Assembly (NCBI RefSeq): GCF_001317355.1 | Contig: NZ_LKET01000068.1 | Span: 248,001-312,000 of the forward strand | DNA from: Oxobacter pfennigii | Lineage (GTDB): Bacteria; Bacillota; Clostridia; Clostridiales; Oxobacteraceae | Direction: 5' to 3' | Length of the DNA stretch: 64,000 nt | Part shown: positions 26,959-36,129 of the stretch, piece after piece | Layout: the number at the start of each line of letters is the position of its first letter | How positions within the stretch are numbered: the first letter of the stretch is position 1 | Made by a program: the position numbers and the translations under genes | The notes under the pieces: model-generated | Seen by the model: the letters and a program-made list of their open reading frames with translations, nothing else | What the model was told of the DNA's origin: nothing | Database searches by the model: none

Positions 26959-27464
26959 TTTGCCCTCCCATGCAGGTACATGTTCTCTAAAATGGCTAAG
27001 CCCGTGCTTGTTTTAAAATATTTACTCTTAACTGATTCTATCTCATTAATTCCCATACCGTCTTCGAATATATTTACTAAAAAATCAGCTTCCACCAATA
27101 TTTGAAAGTCAATATCATCTATTTTATTGTAAGTATGATGATTTCCAATCAAAAACATTATTCTGTCTAAAATGCTTTTATCCAGGTCAAACTCCGAAAG
27201 TATATCCAGGGCTACAGGCGGACCTTCTATTTCCTGATATTTTCCGGCGGAAGAACCATACTTGATTTCACTTAATTTTATGCCTATATCGTGAAGTACT
27301 GCTGCAATTTCAAGAGATTTGAGTTTATGTGATGAAACTTTTTCAGTTTCACCTATGCACTTTGCAAAGCTTAAAACTTTAAGAGCATGATTTATACGCT
27401 TAATATCACCGTCAAAATAAAGAATCATTTTGTTTAAGATGAGGCTAATCATAATCCCTTCCAT
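26955..27464 (-). CDS. HD-domain phosphohydrolase-like protein
   Basis: 169 residues. HD motif in AAVLHDIG near residue 57 and a downstream HH pair in GNHHTYNK near 109, with Asp in EADFLVN near 126: the metal ligands of HD hydrolases. Family members act on nucleotides or related phosphoesters. GGAGGAAAATT precedes the first ATG. It is translationally linked to the GNAT gene by a 4-base overlap. Confidence 0.8.
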   Translation of the reverse strand: MEGIMISLILNKMILYFDGDIKRINHALKVLSFAKCIGETEKVSSHKLKSLEIAAVLHDIGIKLSEIKYGSSAGKYQEIEGPPVALDILSEFDLDKSILDRIMFLIGNHHTYNKIDDIDFQILVEADFLVNIFEDGMGINEIESVKSKYFKTSTGLAILENMYLHGRAK

Positions 27465-27483
27465 AATTTTCCTCCGTTAAAAG

Positions 27484-27801
27484 CTATTTATCCTTTATTA
27501 TTCTAATATATTTTATTTCATCCTTAATATCCAGATAATTTTTAACGGAATCAGGTATTATACTCCAGGAAAGCTCCATATCATCTTTTACTAATTTCCA
27601 TAATGAGTCGATTATGTTAAGATAAATCCTCTTCATGACAGCCGACCTGTGAATCATGCAGGGCTCCGGGTCGTTAAAAAATTTGATGCTGTCGCTTATT
27701 ATGAGCTCTTCCTTTAACGGTAAAGCGGTGGGCTTTTTGTCAAAAATGATGTTATCTTCCATGTCGACAGCCCGGATAATAACATTATCATTTCTGTTCA
27801 T
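27484..27801 (-). CDS. Conserved-looking hypothetical protein
   Basis: 105 residues, soluble, mixed alpha/beta by eye, with DPEPCMIHRSAVMKRIY in the middle. AAGGAGG is well placed before the ATG. No family recognised. It sits between the CcdA-like gene and the HD gene on the same strand with short gaps, so it is probably part of that transcription unit. Confidence 0.6.
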   Translation of the reverse strand: MNRNDNVIIRAVDMEDNIIFDKKPTALPLKEELIISDSIKFFNDPEPCMIHRSAVMKRIYLNIIDSLWKLVKDDMELSWSIIPDSVKNYLDIKDEIKYIRIIKDK

Positions 27802-27875
27802 GTGATTTTCCTCCTTGTATAAGGTGACATGCCTTTACATCTCCAGCCTGGGGCATGAGAGAGATATATCCTAAC

Positions 27876-29480
27876 TTAAAATATCAACAGCACGACAATA
27901 CTGAAGGCGAGAAAAAACAGGGCATTTACAAGTTTTATGATGTGCATTTTCTGCCTTAAGATATCGGACAGGTCAAATACTTCCCTTCCTTTGTGAACTG
28001 TAAAGGTCAAAATCAGCAAGGGTATTATAAGAGCAATTCCGTATATGATGAAATACATTACTGCCTTAAGGTTGAAGCTTAAGCTTGTCCTCATAATATA
28101 TATTATAGTTGCAAGGTAAACTTGCCCTACGCATAAAAACTCGCCTACGGATATGAGCAATCCCAATCCAAAGCATACAAAAATGAGGATTCCGGAATTT
28201 TCAATTGAGGTTATTTTCTTGATCCAGCTATGATTTAAGCGCCTTAAAAAAACAGGAAGCTGGAGCTTTATTTTTTCATAGTTCTCATCTTTAGCAGCAA
28301 AATAATCTCTTAAATTAAGTATGGTAAAAATGAGAGCCACAATTATAAGTATTATTTTTATAATGCTCTGTATAGAATCAAACCAAATACTGCTACTTTT
28401 AATAAAAATATTAAAAAACAAAGTGCCTATTAGAAAATATGCAATAAATTTTCCTGTTATATAAGCCAGTCCAAGCTTTAATACATTTAATCCCCTTATT
28501 GCAATCATGGAAATAAAAAACAGCATCATAGACAATGCGCAGGGATTGAAGCCGTTTATAAGGCCTGTCAGCAATACCCCTGAAGCCTCATATCCTGAAA
28601 AGGTTTCTAAAAGCTTTTCTTCCCCCATATCATTCAGCAACTTTGTTTTCAAGCCATATCCGTCTATGATTTTATTTTCAAGCTGTGATTTAATATTGTT
28701 TTCACCCGAGAGGAAAGCATCCCCGATAAATACTATGGGCACCTTTTGGGCATTTTCCGGCACCTTATATTCCTCAAAATATTTCTGAGCAAGCTGTAAG
28801 TTTACCATTTGGCCTACATTAAGTTTTGTTATTAATACTTTGGATGTGATTTTTGTCCCATTAACATTCGTTTCATATTCTTCATTTAGGTTTTGCATAT
28901 ATGCGTTTACTTCTTCGCAGGAGCTGCAAGGCGACACATAAAAATATATGATCTGTGAATCCGTGGAATTGTTGAATTTATCATCAATATTTATAAAAAA
29001 ATCCCTATTCATCTGATTGCCTGCTCCTGTGTTTACCGTTACACTTTTACCTTTTCCCTTCCTGTTTATATCAACGGCTTTATTAAACTCTTCCTTTAAC
29101 CTTCTGTTAAAGTCTTTGTCGTCAGGTATGAATGCGTCTCCTATAAAAAGTATGTTTGCAGATTCTTTTGCCTCATCCGTGACATTATACGCAGTATAAT
29201 ATTCATTTAAAAGCTTGCTGTTCTCCATTTGAAAAGTATTATGAAGCCTTAAATCCACATCAACAAATTCAAGTTCTTCACTTAAGATTTCATTGAAATG
29301 CTTTATAAAATCCTCTTCGTCCTTGCAAGCTTCACAGGGTTTCATATAAAAATAATCTACAGTAATGTTTACTTTTTCATTTTGAGCTGCAAGGGAACTG
29401 CCAATAGGGATAATAAAGGTGAATAGAAAAATTATAAGAGGACTTATAAAAAAGGCTGTCTTTTGCTTAAAAGATAACAT
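27876..29480 (-). CDS. Tandem thioredoxin-fold / CcdA-like membrane protein
   Basis: 534 residues. A signal-peptide-like N-terminus (about 1-32), then two external thioredoxin/glutaredoxin-like domains with CxxC sites: KPCEACKDEE near residue 48 and SPCSSCEE near 185, each followed by a VP/FIGDAF region. The C-terminal half (about 295-534) has six or more helices with NPCALSM near 312 and EFLCVGQ near 448, the paired cysteines of CcdA/DsbD-type electron carriers. It probably passes electrons from the cytoplasm to external thiols; the target is unknown. GAAGGAG precedes the ATG. Confidence 0.8.
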   Translation of the reverse strand: MLSFKQKTAFFISPLIIFLFTFIIPIGSSLAAQNEKVNITVDYFYMKPCEACKDEEDFIKHFNEILSEELEFVDVDLRLHNTFQMENSKLLNEYYTAYNVTDEAKESANILFIGDAFIPDDKDFNRRLKEEFNKAVDINRKGKGKSVTVNTGAGNQMNRDFFINIDDKFNNSTDSQIIYFYVSPCSSCEEVNAYMQNLNEEYETNVNGTKITSKVLITKLNVGQMVNLQLAQKYFEEYKVPENAQKVPIVFIGDAFLSGENNIKSQLENKIIDGYGLKTKLLNDMGEEKLLETFSGYEASGVLLTGLINGFNPCALSMMLFFISMIAIRGLNVLKLGLAYITGKFIAYFLIGTLFFNIFIKSSSIWFDSIQSIIKIILIIVALIFTILNLRDYFAAKDENYEKIKLQLPVFLRRLNHSWIKKITSIENSGILIFVCFGLGLLISVGEFLCVGQVYLATIIYIMRTSLSFNLKAVMYFIIYGIALIIPLLILTFTVHKGREVFDLSDILRQKMHIIKLVNALFFLAFSIVVLLIF

Positions 29481-29610
29481 ATTTTCTCCTTCACTTTTAT
29501 GTTCTGTTTATTTTATATGATAATTCCCTCGTGTTAAGCTTTAATTATGGTACTGTTAAGTATTATCCAAATAAATTATTGACATATAGAGTTTATACGT
29601 TTTATAATAT

Positions 29611-29670
29611 GGCCCCACCCGCTAGCTACCGTTGGATTTCGAGTACTGGAAACCTCTTTATTGCACAACA
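29611..29670. repeat. Short intergenic segment resembling one at 56350-56420
   Basis: CCCGCTAGCTA and, 25 bases on, GGAAACCT then TTGCACAA also occur, in looser form and opposite orientation, downstream of rsgA. The match is short and broken by gaps, so a common element is only suggested. Confidence 0.25.
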
Positions 29671-29708
29671 AAAATCTCCGCAAGAATCAAATGTATTCTT
29701 ATGGAGAT
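29669..29708 (-). terminator. Rho-independent terminator for the GNAT gene
   Basis: On the minus strand ATCTCC..AAGAAT pairs with ATTCTT..GGAGAT around a 7-base loop with a small internal loop, followed by TTTTT. Confidence 0.75.
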
Positions 29709-29749
29709 AAGAGTAAAATTTATTTGGTATTATGCAGCGCATCTATAAT

Positions 29750-30286
29750 TTAATCAATTTCCAGCCCCATAGATATAGCGTTATAGAATTGTTTGTCTAT
29801 ATAAAAATCTCTTGTGCTAACACCCTGTTTCACAAAATTAAATTTTTCATATAAATTTATTGCGCGATAGTTATCGCTTCGTACCCTTAAATTTATTTTC
29901 CGGATGACTTCTGAATTTTTTGACCAATTAATAAAATACTCTAATAATTTAGAGCCTATTCCTAATGCCCAGTATTCTTTTAGAACCGTTATGCCCATTT
30001 CGCCTGTATGCTTTGTTCTTCGTCTTTCACCTCCAGCGAAATTCAGTCCGCCCACTATTTTCTCATCTATTAATGCTAAAATAAGTATTTTATTATTGGA
30101 ATTATTAATATCCTCTATGTTAGACTCTTCTTGACTGGCAGTAATACTTAATTCTCCTTTGCCAAAGGTAAGAAAATCTGATTGAGACCCTATTTTATCA
30201 AGATATTCTATATATTCTGCTGCATCACTTTTAACTGCTTCCCTTATAATAAGAGTCTGCCCGCTCTTTAATTTATATGATTCCAT
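29750..30286 (-). CDS. GNAT-family N-acetyltransferase, RimI/YhhY-like
   Basis: 178 residues. A typical GNAT order: KILILALIDEKIVGGLNF (strand 4), MGITVLKEYWALGIGSKLLEYF (acetyl-CoA binding, A-L-G-I-G-S), then KINLRVRSDNYRAINLYEKFNFVKQG. This arrangement is closest to protein- or amino-acid-acetylating members. AGAGGGTAAACT precedes the ATG. Single-gene unit with its own terminator. Confidence 0.88.
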   Translation of the reverse strand: MESYKLKSGQTLIIREAVKSDAAEYIEYLDKIGSQSDFLTFGKGELSITASQEESNIEDINNSNNKILILALIDEKIVGGLNFAGGERRRTKHTGEMGITVLKEYWALGIGSKLLEYFINWSKNSEVIRKINLRVRSDNYRAINLYEKFNFVKQGVSTRDFYIDKQFYNAISMGLEID

Positions 30287-30809
30287 AGTTTACCCTCTTT
30301 TTAACATTGTAAGTTTGAAAATCATAATCATACTAAGGCTGAACACATTACCATTTAAATCCAACATTTATTAAATTTACATATTAATATATTACATTAA
30401 TTCTTCGAATGCGGGCAATATAATATCGTAAGGGATATAACGGTTGAGCCAAGGCTTATATGTGCTCTTAGATGGGGTGTATATAGGCCGGCCAAAGATT
30501 GTATATTAGTCGAAAGGCCGATATACGGTCGGCGGGAAGATTTTGTATGGTTAGGAAAGGTTTTATTATGGTCGACTAATCTCGATTATAATAGGGCTCC
30601 AACTTATCTAACAAGGTCGAGCTAAGATCATGCAGGGTGATGTAATGGTCATATAGAGCCGTCAGGTTGTATATGGCTGTGTAAGTATCCTCCATGGTTG
30701 AACGAACCATCATTATAGGTAGTGAACTGTTTAGACTTGGCTGCAAGGTCATAACTGGGCATTAAGGTATCTATAATGGTGCGAGTTAAGATCGTTATGT
30801 TCCTTATTA
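30287..30809. other. Non-coding stretch with recurring GGTC-like words
   Basis: No frame on either strand is open for a useful length. From about 30430 to 30780 short words of the form (A/T)GG(T/C)(C/T/G) recur about 20 times at 10-22 base intervals (for example ATGGTCGAC, AAGGTCGAG, ATGGTCATA, AAGGTCATA), nearly all on the plus strand. Base composition differs from flanking spacers: more G than C on the plus strand and less A+T. See the separate finding. Confidence 0.5.
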
Positions 30810-31523
30810 TTATTCAATCTCCATCCAGCTTACAATCCTGTCTTTTCTAAATCCAAGGCTCAGTGCCAGATTCATGGATTTATCATTTTCTTCTTCAATA
30901 TGCACAAAGGGAATTTTTCCAATCCTTCTTAATTTATTTATTAAGTTTATGGTTATATCCTTTCCGTACCCCATCCTTCTGTATTTTGGCAGCACATGAA
31001 GAAAACCTATTGCTCCGTCATCCTGTGTCATTCCCCAGGCAACTGCCTTTTGCTGAATTCGAATACAGGAGCTTATACCGTTTTTTATACGCTCAGTTAT
31101 ATATTCAACGGAAAGATACTCTTTATAATCGGAATTGTCATATAAGAATAATGCATCTTCTGCCTTCAATTCAGAGGTATTATGCTTTAAACCGGACAGT
31201 TTTTTATCATCATCAAAAACCAATCTTAATACGGATAGTTTCCGCTTTATATTTTTACCCTGCACCAGTATTGGAATCATCCAGTCCTCAATAATGGCAA
31301 AGTTTTTATCTTCCTCGGTTAACTTATCTTTAATTATTTTAAGTTCTTCTATGGAGCTGCAGCTTATATAAACCCACTTTCTGTCGCTCACGCCTTTCAC
31401 AAATATGGATTGTCCTACCTTTTCTATATGATGAATTGGATAGCTTTCAATAAAATTAATAATATTTACATTGCTGATTCTATCCCTTTTAAGATACTCC
31501 AATATATAATTTTTATCATTCAT
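30810..31523 (-). CDS. Two-domain GNAT acetyltransferase
   Basis: 237 residues from the ATG at 31523, chosen for CAGGTGGT upstream. An N-terminal alpha/beta region of about 130 residues without a clear motif, then a GNAT domain with GAIGFLHVLPKYRRMGYGKDITINL (acetyl-CoA loop RRMGYG) and NDKSMNLALSLGF. The N-terminal part may be a second, degenerate GNAT fold as in other tandem members. It lies just downstream of another GNAT gene on the same strand. Confidence 0.85.
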   Translation of the reverse strand: MNDKNYILEYLKRDRISNVNIINFIESYPIHHIEKVGQSIFVKGVSDRKWVYISCSSIEELKIIKDKLTEEDKNFAIIEDWMIPILVQGKNIKRKLSVLRLVFDDDKKLSGLKHNTSELKAEDALFLYDNSDYKEYLSVEYITERIKNGISSCIRIQQKAVAWGMTQDDGAIGFLHVLPKYRRMGYGKDITINLINKLRRIGKIPFVHIEEENDKSMNLALSLGFRKDRIVSWMEIE

Positions 31524-31539
31524 TTTACCACCTGATTTA

Positions 31540-32007
31540 TTATAATTTTTTTTCAAAACAGACGGATTGGGGATAATCTATATATTTACCGTAATTTTTT
31601 ATACGCTTATATCCATTTCTCTCATAGAATGAAACTGCATTATTATTAATAAGCCGAGTTTCAAGCCAAAGAGCAGAATAATTAAATTCCCTTGCTTTAT
31701 CTTCAAGATAGCTCAGGATTTTAGAACCGCAGCCCATGTGTTTTTTTCTCACATACATCCTTTTGACTTCAGCAATATTTTCATCTATAGGACGCAAAGC
31801 GCCGCATCCTATGGCATTACCAAGAGAATCCCTTGCAACAACAAATACAGATCTTTTAAGCTTTACATCATCGGGGTTGAAAGAATTCCTCCCGCTGTCT
31901 CCCGTTATTGATTTGAGTACTTCCGATAATTCACCCGTGAGATTAACGGCATCAAAAGTATCGGGCTGTTCCAGGCTTATTATTATTTTTAAGTCATCTA
32001 AGCTCAT
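31540..32007 (-). CDS. GNAT-family N-acetyltransferase
   Basis: 155 residues from the ATG at 32007, with GGTGG five bases upstream; a TTG four codons earlier is less likely. GALRPIDENIAEVKRMYVRKKHMGCGSKILSYLE gives the GNAT strand-4 and acetyl-CoA loop (K-H-M-G-C-G-S), and WLETRLINNNAVSFYERNGYKRI the C-terminal half. Same strand as, and 16 bases from, the two-domain GNAT gene. Confidence 0.87.
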   Translation of the reverse strand: MSLDDLKIIISLEQPDTFDAVNLTGELSEVLKSITGDSGRNSFNPDDVKLKRSVFVVARDSLGNAIGCGALRPIDENIAEVKRMYVRKKHMGCGSKILSYLEDKAREFNYSALWLETRLINNNAVSFYERNGYKRIKNYGKYIDYPQSVCFEKKL

Positions 32008-32138
32008 ATTTACCACCAATCTTTCAACTTAATGATATCACTCCCTCCTATATATGTTCAATATAAGTAAATATTCGGTTAACATAGTACAAAATTTGAG
32101 TTTCTTCATATATTGGCATTAAGAGCTTAAAAATCCAG

Positions 32139-32720
32139 GTGGTGTCAATTATAGAATACGAAGGCTTGAACTTAAGAGAGCTTAAAATTTTAGGAAAGGG
32201 AACCCAGGGAAAGGTATACAGAATTGATTCTTACAAATGCATTAAAGTTTTCAAAAGAAAAGATGAATGCGAGGATGAACTGAAGGCTCTTATAATGGCA
32301 CAAAGTGATATTCATTTTCCAAGGCTTATAAGTGCCGGTGAGGATTACATCATAAGGGAATGCATAAATGGCATTGAGCTTAACAAATACCTTCAAAAGC
32401 ATGCCCTTACGCCTGAAATAATGAGCGGAATTATAGAACTTTACGAGGCTATGGCAAAAGTGGGCTACAGAAGGCTGGATTCAGCGATATTTCATATTTT
32501 TGTAACGCCTGAAATATGTCTTAAGCTTATTGATACCGCCAAGGCTTTGAAGAAAAAGACGGAAAAACCCTCTTTAATACTTAAAGGCCTAAAAGAGCTT
32601 AACCTCAAGGATGAATTTTTAAACTATGCCAGGCTTATGAGGCCGGAGCTTTATAAGAAATGGATGGAATATCCCTGCCGTAAAAATATAAAATCAATAA
32701 CTTCGGGGGGAATGCAATGA
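32139..32720 (+). CDS. Protein-kinase-like protein (YrzF-type)
   Basis: About 193 residues. A kinase-like N-lobe: ILGKGTQGKVYRI glycine loop near residue 17, then CIKVFKR with the ATP-binding Lys and an Glu in EDELKAL. The C-lobe is short: RRLDSAIFHIF stands where HRDxxxxN would be, with His in place of Asn, and LIDTAKA stands for DFG. A weak or atypical kinase. Start uncertain: AGGTGG lies at the proposed GTG codons, and only ATT/ATA codons are at the normal distance from it. It overlaps the PHP gene in ATGA. Confidence 0.7.
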   Translation: MVSIIEYEGLNLRELKILGKGTQGKVYRIDSYKCIKVFKRKDECEDELKALIMAQSDIHFPRLISAGEDYIIRECINGIELNKYLQKHALTPEIMSGIIELYEAMAKVGYRRLDSAIFHIFVTPEICLKLIDTAKALKKKTEKPSLILKGLKELNLKDEFLNYARLMRPELYKKWMEYPCRKNIKSITSGGMQ

Positions 32721-33415
32721 CAAGAGGTGACCTTCATATACATTCAACGGCATCTGACGGCAGCCTCGGCCCCCGGCAAATAGTGGCGGAAGCAAAAATC
32801 CTTGATATCGATACTATAGCAATAGCAGACCATAATACAATCAATGGAATAGAAGAAGCTTTTGAAGCAGGGAGCCAGTATGGTGTCAATGTAATTCCGG
32901 CTGTGGAAATATCGGCAAAATACAGGGAGCAGAGCATACATGTGCTTGGATATTTCAGAGATTTAAGCTTTTATAATGATACCTTTCAGAGAATACTTAA
33001 ATTTGTAAAGGCTCATAAGCTTAAGGAAGCAAGAGGAATATTATCAGGCTTTATGCAAACCGACGGTTCAGGTGATCATCTGTCCGTAACCGAGGGTATT
33101 GAGCTATTGAGGATATTCAATGCTGTCCCTGTACTGGCTCACCCTGTTCGTATAAGTATGAAATATCTCCCTTATATACTTAGCCAGCCCTTTGAAGGCA
33201 TCGAAGCTAAATACTGTAACAACAGCGATTATGATACATTGTATTTTATAGATATTGCACTTTCCAAATTCAAGTTTTATACCGGCGGATCCGATTTTCA
33301 CTCAAAGGGTTCGGGATATAAAACCCATTGTTCCATCGGCAACCCTCATCTCAATGAAGCAGAGCTTAAAAGGTTTTTAAAAGTTGCTAAACCATACCTT
33401 CATATCGGCCCATAA
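32717..33415 (+). CDS. PHP-domain phosphoesterase (YciV/RNase AM-like family)
   Basis: 232 residues. PHP metal motifs: GDLHIHSTASDG at the N-terminus, IADHNT near residue 36, PAVEISA near 61, LAHPVRIS near 142, and GGSDFHSKG near 193. Family members include 5'-3' exonucleases/phosphatases on short nucleic acids or nucleotides. It is coupled to the kinase-like gene by a 4-base overlap and ends in a strong shared terminator. The pairing of a kinase-like protein with a phosphoesterase is suggestive, but no joint function is known to me. Confidence 0.87.
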   Translation: MTRGDLHIHSTASDGSLGPRQIVAEAKILDIDTIAIADHNTINGIEEAFEAGSQYGVNVIPAVEISAKYREQSIHVLGYFRDLSFYNDTFQRILKFVKAHKLKEARGILSGFMQTDGSGDHLSVTEGIELLRIFNAVPVLAHPVRISMKYLPYILSQPFEGIEAKYCNNSDYDTLYFIDIALSKFKFYTGGSDFHSKGSGYKTHCSIGNPHLNEAELKRFLKVAKPYLHIGP

Positions 33416-33455
33416 AACGCCGGAGGCAGCTTACATTAGCTGCCTCCGGCGTTTT
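33414..33455. terminator. Strong bidirectional terminator
   Basis: Perfect 18-bp GC-rich stem (33414-33431 with 33438-33455) with AAAA on one side and TTTT on the other. It separates the PHP gene from the convergent chemoreceptor gene. Confidence 0.93.
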
Positions 33456-34991
33456 CTAATTATTTTTTAGTTCTATATCTATGCCCACTACACCTATTAT
33501 TTCGCCCAAACTGTTTTTAATGGGAGATGATATAGTGATGCAGGGACTTTTGGTAATTGCCGATATGTAAACAGGAGATATATAATCCTCCCCTGCAATG
33601 CTTTTTTGGAACCATTCCCTCACCTTGGCATTTGCCAAGCCTGACTGAGGCAGCGAGAAAATAAACATACCCTTGCTGTCATTGGACCATATGGCTTCAA
33701 TAAAGCTGTTCTTGTTTTTGGTATTGGTCAATATCCTTTCATGTACATTTTTGTCAAGTGAATCATAGCCCGATGTACTGTAAAGCTCCTTGAAAATCTG
33801 CTTGCAGAAATTTATGTGGTTGTCCAAATTTATATTTGAATTATCGTCATCGCTGCTCAAATCACCCTTTACAAACAAATTTGACAAACTTCCTGCCGAC
33901 TCATAAAGCCTCTGACTTAATTCCGAAATTCCTTCAATGCTGTTTTTGTGCTTTTGAACTGATTCCATAACATTATTGACCGATTGAGTTGTTCGCCTTA
34001 CATTTCCTTCCACCGATTCAATATTGTTTTCGATTTCCCTGGTAAGCTTCTCTTCTTCTCCGGACAAATCTATAGTCTTTTCCACCAATTCGGTAACCTC
34101 TCTAAAAGCATGGTCGATTTTACTTAAGTTCTTTTCAATATTGCCCGTCAGCTCCACACCCTTTTCCACCTTTTTTGAATTTTCTTTAACTACTTCAAAA
34201 ACGCCGTTTACCTCTTCCTGAATGTAATTTATAAGTGTTTTAATTTCCCCTACCGCATCGGAGGTAGTTAATGCCAGCTTTCTTATTTCTTCTGCCACTA
34301 CGGAAAAGCCTTTCCCTGCCTCCCCTGCCCTGGCCGATTCTATGGAAGCATTCAAGGATAAAAGATGAGTCTGGGTGGAAATATTATTTACTGTCTCCAG
34401 TATTTTTACTATTTCCTTTGAGGAGGTTTCAAGCCTTTCCATATATTCGATGGTTTTATCGGAAGAACTTCTGATACCGCCCATTGTATTTACTATCTCC
34501 ATTATTTCTTCCAGACTGCTATTTATGACATTATCTGAAGCCTGGCTTTTTTCCTTCATTCTGTATGAATTGCTGTTTGCTTCATCTAAAAGTTCAATTA
34601 TGTTTTTTACGGCACTTATGGTGCTGCTTATGCTTGAATTAACCTCAGCATTCTGCCCAACCATTCCTTCAGTCTCGGCATACAGCCTAAACGCAAAGGT
34701 ATTATTTTCCTCCATGGTCACGTGAAGCTGTTCAGATACGGAAGATACCTGGCTTGATGCAACCTGTGCCTCTGAATTGAATCTTTTCAGATCCTTTTTT
34801 AATGTTAAAACGGTGCTGTTAAGCTCTAAGGACTCTTTATTCTGCCTGCTTAAAATAATAAAAACTGCTGCCGTCATAACTATGGGAAAAATAATAAGCT
34901 TGACCCATAAAATATCAATCGGCAATGCCGCCAAGCCTAAAGATAATATGCCTATTACGCAGTAAGTTATAATAGCTTTGAATTTTAACAT
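33456..34991 (-). CDS. Methyl-accepting chemotaxis-type protein with C-terminal Cache-like sensor
   Basis: 511 residues from the ATG at 34991, chosen for GAGGGGG upstream. Two closely spaced N-terminal membrane helices (about 8-50) with almost no external loop and no HAMP domain. A signalling domain follows (about 120-370) with the hairpin tip [36 protein letters not shown]. After it comes a 120-residue C-terminal region whose end, [27 protein letters not shown], is typical of Cache/PDC sensor folds. The sensor is therefore probably cytoplasmic. Ligand unknown; no che genes nearby. Confidence 0.85.
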   Translation of the reverse strand: MLKFKAIITYCVIGILSLGLAALPIDILWVKLIIFPIVMTAAVFIILSRQNKESLELNSTVLTLKKDLKRFNSEAQVASSQVSSVSEQLHVTMEENNTFAFRLYAETEGMVGQNAEVNSSISSTISAVKNIIELLDEANSNSYRMKEKSQASDNVINSSLEEIMEIVNTMGGIRSSSDKTIEYMERLETSSKEIVKILETVNNISTQTHLLSLNASIESARAGEAGKGFSVVAEEIRKLALTTSDAVGEIKTLINYIQEEVNGVFEVVKENSKKVEKGVELTGNIEKNLSKIDHAFREVTELVEKTIDLSGEEEKLTREIENNIESVEGNVRRTTQSVNNVMESVQKHKNSIEGISELSQRLYESAGSLSNLFVKGDLSSDDDNSNINLDNHINFCKQIFKELYSTSGYDSLDKNVHERILTNTKNKNSFIEAIWSNDSKGMFIFSLPQSGLANAKVREWFQKSIAGEDYISPVYISAITKSPCITISSPIKNSLGEIIGVVGIDIELKNN

Positions 34992-35247
34992 AAGTAATAC
35001 CCCCTCGTCATTTTGCGGTAAATAAAAAAGCGCCATGGTAAATAAAAGCTTTCCAGACGCCATTGCCTTGACTTTGTAAAATTTAACAATTATTATATTA
35101 CTTTATCATAATTTTTTACTTTATTCAACAGCAAAATCAATGTTTGCTGATTACACGTAATATATCTTTTAAAATAAATATTATGAACAATAATGTGAAC
35201 CTAGCATAAAATGATAGTAATTTAATTTATATAAACGAGGAAATTAT

Positions 35248-36063
35248 ATGGGCTTTTATGTAAGAGTAGAACCAGACGTAAAAATTTACGTAGAAGACTT
35301 GAATCCAAAGGGCAAAAAAGCTATCCTTTTTCTTCATGGCTGGCCGGGAAGCCACAAATTGTTTGAATATCAGTTTAACGCACTTCCCCAATTGGGATAC
35401 AGATGCATAGGAATAGATACAAGAGGTTTTGGAGATTCGGATAAACCGTATTCAGGCTACGGTTACGACAGGCTATCCGATGATTTAAGAAGCGTCATTG
35501 AAGCCCTTAAGCTAAATGAAGCAACTTTATTGGGGCATTCAACAGGAGGTTCTATTGCAGTAAGATATATGTCTAGGCACAATGAATACGGTATATCCAA
35601 GCTGGTCTTATGTGCCGCGGCGGTACCCAGCCTGATTATCCGGCAAAACTTTCCCTACGGACTTCCAAATGATGCTGTGAACAGCATCATTGAAGAAACC
35701 TACAGAGACCGTCCGAAAATGCTTAGAGAATTTAGTAACATGTTCTTTTACAAGCTCACAACTGAAGCCTTGTCTGATTGGTTCTTCCAATTAGGACTTG
35801 AAGCTGCAGGATGGGCAACCGCCTCTATTGCCAAAACCTGGCTTGGTGAAGAAGAACTGTTTTCTGATATGGGGAAAATCAGCGTTCCCACTCTCATTCT
35901 TCACGGAATTCATGATAAAGTATGCCTCTTTCCTCTTGCCGAAGCACAAAATAAAGGGATTAAGAATTCAAGGCTTGTGGCTTTTCAGGAAAGCGGACAT
36001 GGACTATTTTACGATGAACATGACAAGTTTAATAAAGAGCTTATGCAATTTATTGAAGAGTAA
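35248..36063 (+). CDS. Alpha/beta hydrolase (haloperoxidase/esterase-like)
   Basis: 271 residues. Oxyanion-hole motif FLHGWPGS near residue 28, nucleophile elbow GHSTGG with Ser near residue 97, acid Asp in HGIHDKVC near 221 and His in ESGHGLF near 251: a complete catalytic triad. Closest in pattern to non-haem chloroperoxidase-like esterases; the physiological ester is unknown. AACGAGG precedes the ATG. Own terminator after the stop. Confidence 0.9.
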   Translation: MGFYVRVEPDVKIYVEDLNPKGKKAILFLHGWPGSHKLFEYQFNALPQLGYRCIGIDTRGFGDSDKPYSGYGYDRLSDDLRSVIEALKLNEATLLGHSTGGSIAVRYMSRHNEYGISKLVLCAAAVPSLIIRQNFPYGLPNDAVNSIIEETYRDRPKMLREFSNMFFYKLTTEALSDWFFQLGLEAAGWATASIAKTWLGEEELFSDMGKISVPTLILHGIHDKVCLFPLAEAQNKGIKNSRLVAFQESGHGLFYDEHDKFNKELMQFIEE

Positions 36064-36070
36064 ATCATCA

Positions 36071-36102
36071 AAAAAGATAGGAGTTTATTCCTATCTTTTT
36101 AT
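36071..36102 (+). terminator. Rho-independent terminator
   Basis: AAAAAGATAGGA pairs with TCCTATCTTTTT (12 bp) around a 6-base loop; T-rich tail. Ends the hydrolase gene. Confidence 0.9.
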
Positions 36103-36129
36103 ATTTTTTATATGTATAAACTAAAATAT

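Noticed and set aside
26527-32007. Reading the four GNAT acetyltransferases as toxins of toxin-antitoxin pairs
   Set aside because: None has an adjacent RHH-type antitoxin gene and their motifs fit ordinary small-molecule or protein acetyltransferases.
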